This document shows, one piece after another, positions 8,711 through 15,946 of a DNA stretch of 33,218 bases; position 1 is the stretch's first letter, and every line of letters begins with the position of its first letter. Where the stretch lies: assembly GCA_027081065.1 (NCBI GenBank), contig JALWLW010000120.1, forward strand, positions 1-33,218. Reading direction: 5' to 3'. The translations under genes were made by a program, and so were the position numbers. This DNA comes from Campylobacteraceae bacterium (GTDB taxonomy: Bacteria > Campylobacterota > Campylobacteria > Campylobacterales > Sulfurovaceae). The notes under the pieces are model-generated. The model had not been told where the DNA came from and searched no databases. It saw only the letters and a list, made by a program, of their open reading frames with translations.

Positions 8711-9115
8711 TTATTTACCACAAGAGATAGTTTTTGCAGTTTTTAGTTTAACATAGTTGTCTTTAAGTAATTTAGCAGGTGCTAAGTCTTTACAGTCAAC
8801 CTGATCACATGGAATGGTTTTTGCCATAGGAATTTCAGTAAAAAGTTCTCCTTGAACTTCTTCTAATTTCTCATCACTACAAGCAGTTCCTGTTTTTAGT
8901 TTGGGGTCACTTGGTGTTGTTGATGCCTGTGCCTCAATCTTGATTTCTGGAACTATCTCAATTGTATCCTCTTTTTTTTCTGTTGCCTCTTTCTCTTTGC
9001 CATCTTCTGTAACTTGCGTACTAATGGGAAGGGCTGCTTCAGCAAATGAGTAACTTGTAAAATTAATTACTAAAAGTGTAGCAATTAAGATATCCTTTGT
9101 AATAGTCGTTTTCAT
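8711..9115 (-). CDS. Small exported Cys-containing protein of unknown function
   Basis: A 134-residue protein with a likely Sec signal peptide (basic MKTTITKD, hydrophobic core to about residue 25, SFAEA cleavage area). The mature part has a charged low-complexity section (Glu/Lys/Thr, about 35-60) and then four cysteines, two in the near-repeat AKTIPC and AKTISC. No family recognised. AAGGAG precedes ATG 9115. It is transcribed divergently from a thioredoxin-fold exported protein 174 bases away, so a redox link through its cysteines is conceivable but unproven. Confidence 0.6.
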   Translation of the reverse strand: MKTTITKDILIATLLVINFTSYSFAEAALPISTQVTEDGKEKEATEKKEDTIEIVPEIKIEAQASTTPSDPKLKTGTACSDEKLEEVQGELFTEIPMAKTIPCDQVDCKDLAPAKLLKDNYVKLKTAKTISCGK

Positions 9116-9289
9116 GGAATCTCCTTTTCCTTTGTCATGTTATAATTTAATATTATAAAACAGATTCGCTTAAAAAATAATCTTTTATTTGTCAAAACAT
9201 ATAAAATTTATTAAAAAACGATTAAGTACATAATATTTTTAACATAATCATATTACACTATATATAATTAAATATAGGAGAGAATAATA

Positions 9290-10045
9290 ATGAAAAAAAT
9301 TGCACTATTGATTTACTTGCCAGTGTTACTTTTGTCTGGAGATTTAAAAGACGCATTACTCAAAGCAAGAAAAGAACATAAACCTATTATGGTGTATGTG
9401 AAGTCTGATTCATGTGCTTATTGTGATAAAATGAAGACACGCACACTTAATGATGCAGAAGTACAAGCCAATGTAGAAGATTTTATTGTTGTAACAGCTG
9501 ATAAAAATGGGGAAGAAGCAAAAAAGTATCTACCAGCAACACGTTATACTCCGACAATTTATTTCATTTCATCAAAGTTTAAAGTGGTTAATACAGTTAA
9601 AGGATATTTGGGTAAAGATGATTTTAATCTGTGGGTTAATGATTCTAAAACTAAATTAGGAATCAACAAAGGTTCTTCAAAAGTTTTAAAAACACGTAGT
9701 ACTAAAAGTGAGAGCTGGTTTTATGACATGGCATCAGCTGAAGATTATGCAACACAAACAGGTAAACAAGTTATGGTTTACGTAGAAAATAGACGTTCTA
9801 AGTGGTCAAAAAAAATGCGAACAAAAACATTACATAATAAAAAAGTAAAAAAAGCACTTGAAAATTTTGTTTGGGTAAAATTGCAAAAAAATAGTGATGA
9901 AGCCAAAACGTATGGCGTTAATCCAAAGTTAGCTCCGACAGTCTACTTTAGAAAAGCAGATGGAACTCCTTTGGCAACAGCCAAAGGTTATTTTGGGGTT
10001 AAAGATTTTATGTTGTGGGTCAATTATGCTAAAGGGCAGATTTAA
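9290..10045 (+). CDS. Exported tandem thioredoxin-fold protein, second domain without CxxC
   Basis: A 251-residue protein with a short signal-like N-terminus (MKKIALLIYLPVLLLSG) and two copies of a thioredoxin-like (Thioredoxin_7/DUF255-like) domain. Domain 1 (about 18-120) has the redox pair CAYC at 42-45 and cis-Pro motif TPTIYF at 87-92. Domain 2 (about 145-250) repeats the layout (KQVMVYVE, APTVYF at 215-220, GYFGVKDFMLWVN against GYLGKDDFNLWVN), but SKWS (170-173) replaces CxxC, so it cannot do thiol exchange. A periplasmic thiol-disulfide role for domain 1 and a binding role for domain 2 are inferred. AGGAGAG lies before the ATG. Confidence 0.8.
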   Translation: MKKIALLIYLPVLLLSGDLKDALLKARKEHKPIMVYVKSDSCAYCDKMKTRTLNDAEVQANVEDFIVVTADKNGEEAKKYLPATRYTPTIYFISSKFKVVNTVKGYLGKDDFNLWVNDSKTKLGINKGSSKVLKTRSTKSESWFYDMASAEDYATQTGKQVMVYVENRRSKWSKKMRTKTLHNKKVKKALENFVWVKLQKNSDEAKTYGVNPKLAPTVYFRKADGTPLATAKGYFGVKDFMLWVNYAKGQI

Positions 10046-10050
10046 TAAGT

Positions 10051-10941
10051 TTATAGCCCTGTATCACATACTCTAATATCACCACTTTGAATACCTTTTC
10101 TAAACCAAGTAACCCGTTGTTCAGATGAACCATGGGTAAAGGCATCAGGGACAACATATCCTTGAGCTTGTTTTTGTAAGGTGTCATCACCAATAGCTGA
10201 AGCAGCTCTTAGTGCTTCTTCAACATCCCCTTGCTCTAAAATGTTAAAACGTTTATGTGCATGGTATGCCCAAACTCCAGCATAACAATCGGCTTGTAGT
10301 TCAACACGTACTTGTAATTGATTAGCTCCTTTTGACCCTCGTGCTTGTTGTTTCATTTGTTGAACTTTAGAAAGTGTTCCTTCCATGTTTTGAATATGGT
10401 GACCAATTTCATGGGCTAAAACATAAGCTTGTGCAAAGTCTCCACTTGCATTATGTTTTGAAGAGAGTTCATCAAAGAAACCTAAGTCAATGTAGACTTT
10501 TTGGTCAGCAGGACAGTAAAAAGGACCCATTTGAGCAGATGCATGACCACAGCCACTTGTAGTAGAACCACGATAGATGACCATTTTAGGTTCTCTATAA
10601 GTTGCACCATATTGTTTGAAAAGTGCTCCCCATACTTTTTCAGTATCAGCTAATACTGTAGAGATAAAACGTTTTTGTTTATCATCAGCTTTTTGGTTTA
10701 TAACAGTTGATGAAGTACCACTTCCTGTAATCATGGAAAGAGGATTAAAACCAGAAAAATATGCTACAGCACCAACGCCTATGATAGCCCAACCAAATTT
10801 GGTCTTAAGTAATCTTTGGATTACGGGCCAAAGAAACATGATTGTACCCATTGAAGGCATTCCACGCATACTCCCTCTTGAGCTTCCAGTGTTTCTTCTG
10901 TCATCTACGTTTCTACTTTCATCTCGGTCTTCCCATCTCAT
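10051..10941 (-). CDS. ypfJ: Neutral zinc metallopeptidase, YpfJ family
   Basis: A 296-residue protein of the zinc metallopeptidase family PF04228. It has a disordered, charged N-terminus, one membrane anchor (about 50-66, WAIIGVGAVAYFSGF), CGHASAQMGPFYCPADQKVY (131-150), the zinc motif HEIGHH (177-182) with catalytic Glu178, a downstream E-LQADCYAG segment (215-222) that should supply the third ligand, and the terminal FTHGSSEQR signature (268-276). The active domain would face the periplasm, by topology inference. AAGGA precedes ATG 10941. Its physiological substrate is unknown; the gene is divergent from dnaX. Confidence 0.9.
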   Translation of the reverse strand: MRWEDRDESRNVDDRRNTGSSRGSMRGMPSMGTIMFLWPVIQRLLKTKFGWAIIGVGAVAYFSGFNPLSMITGSGTSSTVINQKADDKQKRFISTVLADTEKVWGALFKQYGATYREPKMVIYRGSTTSGCGHASAQMGPFYCPADQKVYIDLGFFDELSSKHNASGDFAQAYVLAHEIGHHIQNMEGTLSKVQQMKQQARGSKGANQLQVRVELQADCYAGVWAYHAHKRFNILEQGDVEEALRAASAIGDDTLQKQAQGYVVPDAFTHGSSEQRVTWFRKGIQSGDIRVCDTGL

Positions 10942-11030
10942 CTATCTATCCTTAATAATTTTTCATCAATTATATCACAAGTAAAATTTGACTACAATAG
11001 TAACATTAGTTAACAGTTAAGGAGTTCTAT

Positions 11031-12719
11031 GTGTCATTAGCATTAGCAAGAAAATATCGTCCAGTAGGTTTTGATGATTTGATTGGACAAGAAGCAGTCT
11101 CTCAAACTCTCTCTTTGGCACTTGATTCGGACAGACTTTCTCATGCTTACCTTTTTTCTGGGCTTCGTGGTTCAGGAAAAACCTCTACGGCACGTATTTT
11201 TGCTAAGGCATTGCTTTGTGAAAAGGGAACGACTTCTCATCCTTGTGGTATTTGTGACCACTGTGTCATGGCTTTGGAGTCACGGCACATGGACATCATT
11301 GAGATGGATGCAGCTTCTAACCGTAAAATAGATGACATACGTGAGCTTATTGAACATACAAAATACAAACCCTCAACTGCACGGTATAAAGTTTTTATTA
11401 TTGATGAAGTGCATATGTTAACCAAAGAGGCATTTAATGCTTTACTTAAAACCTTGGAAGAGCCTCCAGCTTTTGTGAAGTTTATTTTAGCAACCACTGA
11501 CCCCCTTAAACTTCCAGCAACTATTTTGAGTCGAACACAGCATTTTAGATTTAGAAACATTCCTCAAAGTGTAGTAGCAAAACATTTAGCCCATATTTTA
11601 AACTTAGAACAAGTAGAGTATGAAGCAGCTGCTTTAGACATTATTGCACGTTCAGGAGCTGGGTCAGTGCGTGATGCTTTAACACTACTTGACCAAGCTA
11701 TTGTCTACTCTAAAAATTTCATAAATATTGAGACAGTAACTAAAATGTTAGGAATTATTGAGCCTTCTATGTTAGAAGCCCTTTTAAATGATATTTTAGA
11801 AAAAGACCAAGATAAAATTTTAGAATTTATCAATAAGGCTTCTGAATTTGAAGCTGAAATGGTGATTGATGAGTTGATGCTCTATTTAAAAGAGTTACTT
11901 TTAAGTGCTTCTCAACATGTTAAACCCATGATTATTGAACGCTTCTTTAGGGTATTGGCTGAGTCTAAAACACTTTTGAATATGGGTTCAGATGGCGACT
12001 TTGTTTTAGCTCTAGCTCTTTTTAAAATGATGGAAGCTTTACAGATAAAAGAGATAGATGGTATGATACGTACTCTTGAAAAAGAACTCTCAGGCATAGC
12101 AATCACAGCTGAACCTAAAACCTGTAGGTCGGGCTTTTCCGATACTGACAATAGCCCAAAAATTAAAGGAGAGATTGAATCTAAAATCGAAATTCCAATA
12201 CAAGAGGAAATAATTGAACCAATTATCAAACCTCTAGATGTAGGAGCGAAACTTTTTGAAGAACTCATTGTCAAAATGTATGACCGTAATTATGAGTTAG
12301 GGGAGTGCTTTAAACATGCCATTGTCTATACCTCATTTGAAGACAATTTATTAACATGGGAGTCTTCAGCTTCACCTGAACAAAAGACCTTGTTAAAAAA
12401 TAACTGGATGACCATAAGAACGTTTGTACAAGAACTCTATGGTTATGAAACCAAAATCAAAAACAATGCAAAGGCGTTACCCTTGCCAGTTGTAGAAAAA
12501 TTTGAAGAAGAACCTACTTCAATGATTGAAGATGAGGTTTTAAATCAACCAATGATACAAGAGCCAGAAGAGGAGATGAAAAGTTCCTGTATCTCCCCAG
12601 AGCATGATGGTGTAGAGGCTGCTAAAGAGAAAGATGAACAAAATATTTTAGATGAACCAATGATTGCTAAGGCTTTGGAGTTATTTAATCCTAAAACAGT
12701 TAGGGTTAAGCGAAAGTAG
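11031..12719 (+). CDS. dnaX: DNA polymerase III subunit gamma/tau (clamp loader ATPase)
   Basis: A 562-residue clamp-loader subunit that loads the sliding clamp at replication forks. It has LARKYRPVGFDDLIGQE at the N-terminus, Walker A GLRGSGKT (44-51), four zinc cysteines (Cys63, 72, 75, 78), Walker B IIDEVH (123-128), sensor 1 ATTD and the SRT arginine finger (Arg168), then a long variable C-terminal part. The start is GTG at 11031, placed 6 bases after AAGGAG; an ATG at 11029 in another frame stops after three codons. A GC-richer patch (codons about 364-376) interrupts the linker with TCRSGFSDTDNSP and carries a REP-like hairpin. No clear slippery site for a short gamma form was found. Confidence 0.95.
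   Translation: MSLALARKYRPVGFDDLIGQEAVSQTLSLALDSDRLSHAYLFSGLRGSGKTSTARIFAKALLCEKGTTSHPCGICDHCVMALESRHMDIIEMDAASNRKIDDIRELIEHTKYKPSTARYKVFIIDEVHMLTKEAFNALLKTLEEPPAFVKFILATTDPLKLPATILSRTQHFRFRNIPQSVVAKHLAHILNLEQVEYEAAALDIIARSGAGSVRDALTLLDQAIVYSKNFINIETVTKMLGIIEPSMLEALLNDILEKDQDKILEFINKASEFEAEMVIDELMLYLKELLLSASQHVKPMIIERFFRVLAESKTLLNMGSDGDFVLALALFKMMEALQIKEIDGMIRTLEKELSGIAITAEPKTCRSGFSDTDNSPKIKGEIESKIEIPIQEEIIEPIIKPLDVGAKLFEELIVKMYDRNYELGECFKHAIVYTSFEDNLLTWESSASPEQKTLLKNNWMTIRTFVQELYGYETKIKNNAKALPLPVVEKFEEEPTSMIEDEVLNQPMIQEPEEEMKSSCISPEHDGVEAAKEKDEQNILDEPMIAKALELFNPKTVRVKRK
12124..12145 (+). repeat. REP-like hairpin inside dnaX
   Basis: GTAGG foot followed by TCGG-gctttt-CCGA, with an outer GTA/TAC pair allowing two bulged bases. 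It is locally GC-richer than the rest of dnaX and sits in the nonconserved linker of the protein. It shares the GTAGG foot with hairpins at 19295, 19374 and 21262. Membership of a REP family is inferred. Confidence 0.35.
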
Positions 12720-12726
12720 GGTTAAA

Positions 12727-13287
12727 ATGAGAAAAAATATACTATTATGGATAAACTTTTTATTAGTACTTTTTCTATTGAGTGCTTGTGATGGTTTGAA
12801 AAAAAGTTTTGGTTCATCAGCTGATAATAAATCTTATGCTGAAAGCATAATAGGCATTCATCAGGAAGAAGAGGGTAACAAATTAATACTTCTAGGTGTA
12901 AAGCATAACTACACCCTTATCAATGAAACAGAGATATATGAGTTGCTTAAAAATCAAAAACTCTTAGATTTAAATCCTGAGAATCTTAGGTTTAATATTT
13001 TTGTTAAAGAGTATCAGTCCTCAGATATTTCATTAACAATTTTTGCTCATTTTGAAGTGAGTAAATTAAGTTCAGAACAAAAAACATGGTTAGATGAACA
13101 AGGGTATCCCATAGAGTTACGTGCTAATTTGGGAACTAAAAAAACTGAACCAAAACCAGAACCTGTACCTACATATATTATCTATATTGAACGTAAAGGA
13201 CAAAGAGAAGTTAAAGAGACAAGTAGTAATATGATAGCTCTAAATCCTCCTATAGATTTTGAAGTAAATGAGTATATTAGCCGATAG
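12727..13287 (+). CDS. Lipoprotein of unknown function
   Basis: A 186-residue protein starting at ATG 12727, 8 bases after the dnaX stop, with AGGG just upstream; an upstream in-frame extension inside dnaX is less likely. It has a typical lipoprotein signal: basic MRKN, a hydrophobic core, and lipobox LSAC with the lipidated Cys at residue 21. The mature part is a mixed alpha/beta domain followed by a short Pro-rich linker (KKTEPKPEPVP) and a C-terminal strand. No family recognised. It probably shares transcription with dnaX and overlaps the convergent MocR gene by 11 bases. Confidence 0.72.
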   Translation: MRKNILLWINFLLVLFLLSACDGLKKSFGSSADNKSYAESIIGIHQEEEGNKLILLGVKHNYTLINETEIYELLKNQKLLDLNPENLRFNIFVKEYQSSDISLTIFAHFEVSKLSSEQKTWLDEQGYPIELRANLGTKKTEPKPEPVPTYIIYIERKGQREVKETSSNMIALNPPIDFEVNEYISR

Positions 13288-14656
13288 AGGCTTGCCAACA
13301 CAAACCAAAAGCCTCAACAGCCCCCTCAATCTCCTCTAGCCTAAACCCACCAAACCCCATACGCACAGCCTCAAACTCTCCACCACTTACATCTTTACTT
13401 AGGTAGATGTGTATACTATGTTCTTCTGCTACACGTTTTAACTTCTCCCAATCAAAAGAAGACGATGTAGGCACTATAAGAATGGCAAGTCCTGCCCCTT
13501 GGGCTACTATGTTGCAGGTCTCACCCAAATGCTTCTCTATAGCATCTTTCATGGCTTGGTGCTTCTTTTTGTTGAGGATGCGTATGCGTCGTATGTGTCT
13601 GTCCCAATGTCCCTCTTGTATAAACGCAGCAAGGGTAAGTTGCGTAGTGAGGCTCACTCGGGCAAAGTGCATATCATAGCTTTGGTTATAGAGCTTCATC
13701 AGCCATGAGGGCAAGACCATATACCCCACACGAATAGAGGGCGAAAGAGCTTTAGCAAACGTACCCAAATAGGCGACATTTTCACCCTTGTCTAGTCCTT
13801 GAAGTGAGGGGATAGGTCGGTTGTAGTAGGCAAGTTCACTGTCGTAGTCATCTTCAATGATAAGCCCACCTATAGACTGCATATGAGCGATGAGTTTCAG
13901 CCGATTTGCCACAGGCATGGTCACCCCAGTTGGGTATTGGTGAGAGGGGGTAATGTAGACGATTTGGGCTTGACTCTTTTTAAGCTCGTTTAGACATAGC
14001 CCTTGTTCATCGACCTTGATAGGACTCATCTTGTATCCATACGACTTAAAAACCTTATGAGCAATATGATAACCAGGTATCTCTTGTGCAAAGTGAGCAT
14101 AACGAGTCTTTGCAAGTTTAGCGATGAGTTCAACCGAGTCTATAAATCCATGGGTGATGATAATGTTCTCCACACCACATACCACCCCACGAGAGTTTTT
14201 AAGGTACTTAGCAATGGCTTCACGCAAGACCAACTCTCCTTGCCCTTGAGGGTAAGAGCCAAAGTCTGTTTCAGTGGTGATGACTCTGTTGTACAGTCGT
14301 TTCCAAGTTTTGAGTGGAAAGTCCTCTTTATGAAGCTGTGCAGGGAAAAAGTCGTATGTATATTTTTTAGGTTGAGGGGTGTCGCTACTGCTAGTTGCAC
14401 TCTTGGTACGAAAGCTATCAAAAAAGAGTTCACTCACATAATACCCACTCTTAGCACGACTCTCCACATACCCCTCTGCATAGAGTTGAGAGTAGGCAGA
14501 CTCTACGGTGTTTTTACTTAGGTTATAAAGCGTGGCTACCTTACGAATAGAGGGGAGTTTATCGCCTACTTGGTAGTTGCTAACGATGTCTTCTTTTATG
14601 GCTTGGTAGAGTTGTATATGTAGTGGGGTTTTGCTTTTGGTGTCTAAGATGTACAC
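13277..14656 (-). CDS. MocR/PdxR-type GntR regulator with aminotransferase domain
   Basis: A 459-residue transcription factor. Residues 1-75 are a GntR winged helix (PLHIQLYQAIKEDIVSNYQV, then LPSIRKVATLYNLSKNTV); residues about 105-455 are a fold-type I aminotransferase domain used as effector sensor, with TPSHQYPTG (236-244), EDDYDSE (268-274) and the PLP lysine Lys302 in TFAKALSPSIRVG. Such proteins sense PLP or amino compounds and often control a divergent neighbour. Start is GTG at 14656, 8 bases after AAGGA. Two operator-like repeats lie 55-125 bases upstream. GC content looks higher than in neighbouring genes. The probable partner is the PNPOx-like gene at 19417, now separated by three genes. 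Confidence 0.88.
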   Translation of the reverse strand: MYILDTKSKTPLHIQLYQAIKEDIVSNYQVGDKLPSIRKVATLYNLSKNTVESAYSQLYAEGYVESRAKSGYYVSELFFDSFRTKSATSSSDTPQPKKYTYDFFPAQLHKEDFPLKTWKRLYNRVITTETDFGSYPQGQGELVLREAIAKYLKNSRGVVCGVENIIITHGFIDSVELIAKLAKTRYAHFAQEIPGYHIAHKVFKSYGYKMSPIKVDEQGLCLNELKKSQAQIVYITPSHQYPTGVTMPVANRLKLIAHMQSIGGLIIEDDYDSELAYYNRPIPSLQGLDKGENVAYLGTFAKALSPSIRVGYMVLPSWLMKLYNQSYDMHFARVSLTTQLTLAAFIQEGHWDRHIRRIRILNKKKHQAMKDAIEKHLGETCNIVAQGAGLAILIVPTSSSFDWEKLKRVAEEHSIHIYLSKDVSGGEFEAVRMGFGGFRLEEIEGAVEAFGLCWQASIG

Positions 14657-14711
14657 TATCTGTCCTTAGGTTTTTTTAGTTTTATATTTGAGAAGAGGGG
14701 TATATCATAAA

Positions 14712-14781
14712 CGTGTAAAGATTTTTCGATTTTTTTACATGTTCTTAATATGTGTAAAGATTTTTCGATTTTCTTTACACG
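14712..14781. promoter_or_regulatory. Two direct repeats, each with an inner inverted repeat: likely MocR operator
   Basis: GTGTAAAGATTTTTCGATTT occurs at 14713 and again at 14752, a 39-bp period. Each copy runs on to a TTTACA half, so each is an inverted repeat (TGTAAAG...CTTTACA; the second is GTGTAAAG/CTTTACAC). MocR-family regulators commonly bind direct repeats upstream of their own gene, which starts at 14656. The second copy overlaps the last codons of the Fic gene (stop at 14775-14777). Confidence 0.6.
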
Positions 14782-15845
14782 TCTTGAAAGAGTTTACAAA
14801 GCTTATTATGCACATAAAACAGCTCTTTTCCTATCTTTTGACTCGTCAATATCCCCATCTTTTCAAGCTCCTTCAGATAATTACTTGCTGTTGGTCTTGA
14901 TACATTTAAATGCTTTTCTATAAAAGCTCTTTTTGTATAAGGGTGAAAAAAAAGTGCTTCGAGTAAATCTTTACTATAAATCTTAGGTTTGTTGGTTTTA
15001 ATAGTCTCTTTTGTCTCTACCATCAAGTTTTCTATAGCTTTAATGGTAGATATGGTCTCTTTTGAAATCTCTTCTATCCCTTTTAACATAAATAAAATCC
15101 ACTCATTGAGTCCATTGTCAAAACTCACACCATTTAGAAATCTATAATAGTCTGCTTTGTTTCTAATAATATATCTACTCAGATACAAAATAGGTACATC
15201 AAGTAAGCCCTCTAGTACAAGATAAAGTATGTTTATAATTCTTCCTGTTCGACCGTTACCGTCATAAAAAGGGTGTATTGATTCAAACTGATAGTGTATA
15301 ATTGACATTTTTACAAGAGTGTCATAATCATCTAGGCTAGAGTCATTGATATACTCTGCCAAGTTTGCCATGAGGTCAACTATGTCTTGAGGGTTTTGTG
15401 GGGGAATGAGCTTAATCTCTCCTGTAGTTGGATTTTTCAAAACTGTACCACTCTGTTTTCTAAACCCTGCATCATTCTTTTCTAATGTAGCTTGTATCTC
15501 TTTTATATGATTAACACTTAAAATCTTTTTAGTTTTAATAATCTCAAAACCATAATAGAGAGCATCTTTATAGTTTTGTACCTCTTTAATGTCACTACTT
15601 ATAAACTCACTAGAGATGTCAGAACGGTAAATCTCATCATAAGTGGTAATAATATTTTCTACCTCAGAACTATCTTTTGCCTCTTGTAAAACTAAACTGT
15701 TGATAACAATTCTTTGATTTGGCAAAGAGTTAGCAATACCTTTTAACTCTGCTAATGCTCTGTGAGCCAAAGTAGTAGCCTTTAAAATTTCTTTTGTCTC
15801 TATCTCTTTTTTTAGTGGTAGTTTTTTAGGAATGAATTCTTTCAT
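14775..15845 (-). CDS. Fic-domain protein (class II) with C-terminal winged helix
   Basis: A 356-residue Fic protein. The Fic motif HPFYDGNGRTGR is complete at 191-202, with the catalytic His191, so AMP transfer to a target hydroxyl is expected. An N-terminal inhibitory motif of the [S/T]xxxE[G/N] type is at 59-64 (SSEVEN), marking class II self-inhibition by Glu63. The C-terminus (about 285-350) is a winged helix (HLNVSRPTASNYLKELEKMG), suggesting DNA binding or autoregulation. AAGGA precedes ATG 15845. It is the last gene of a same-strand trio with the AAA_13 ATPase and DUF1016 nuclease, 78 bases behind the ATPase gene. Target unknown. Confidence 0.9.
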   Translation of the reverse strand: MKEFIPKKLPLKKEIETKEILKATTLAHRALAELKGIANSLPNQRIVINSLVLQEAKDSSEVENIITTYDEIYRSDISSEFISSDIKEVQNYKDALYYGFEIIKTKKILSVNHIKEIQATLEKNDAGFRKQSGTVLKNPTTGEIKLIPPQNPQDIVDLMANLAEYINDSSLDDYDTLVKMSIIHYQFESIHPFYDGNGRTGRIINILYLVLEGLLDVPILYLSRYIIRNKADYYRFLNGVSFDNGLNEWILFMLKGIEEISKETISTIKAIENLMVETKETIKTNKPKIYSKDLLEALFFHPYTKRAFIEKHLNVSRPTASNYLKELEKMGILTSQKIGKELFYVHNKLCKLFQDV

Positions 15846-15846
15846 T

Positions 15847-15946
15847 TTAAGTCCTTGTTTTGTTGAGCTTAGTCAAAGCACGGTTGGCTTGGATGGCTTT
15901 TTAGGATGAGTTGGGTTTCGATATCATCTAATAGATTTACAAACAT
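15847..15946 (-). pseudogene. Decayed N-terminus of a second fic gene
   Basis: From ATG 15946 the minus strand reads MFVNLLDDIETQLILK, then a one-base shift in an A run (15898-15902) continues as KAIQANRALTKLNKTRT and a stop 1 base before the intact fic start codon. This matches the intact Fic N-terminus IETKEILKATTLAHRALAEL. It overlaps the 3' end of the ATPase gene. It looks like the remnant of another fic copy or of an earlier start replaced by recombination. The match is short, so confidence is moderate. Confidence 0.5.

Noticed and set aside
11029..11040. ATG at 11029 as dnaX start
   Set aside because: It opens a three-codon frame (ATGTGTCATTAG); the GTG at 11031 is in frame and well spaced from AAGGAG.
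12585..12625. Second possible repeat insertion in dnaX (CTGTATCTCCCCAGAGCATG)
   Set aside because: Unusual protein sequence (SSCISPEHDG) but no hairpin or GTAGG foot; kept as ordinary variable linker.
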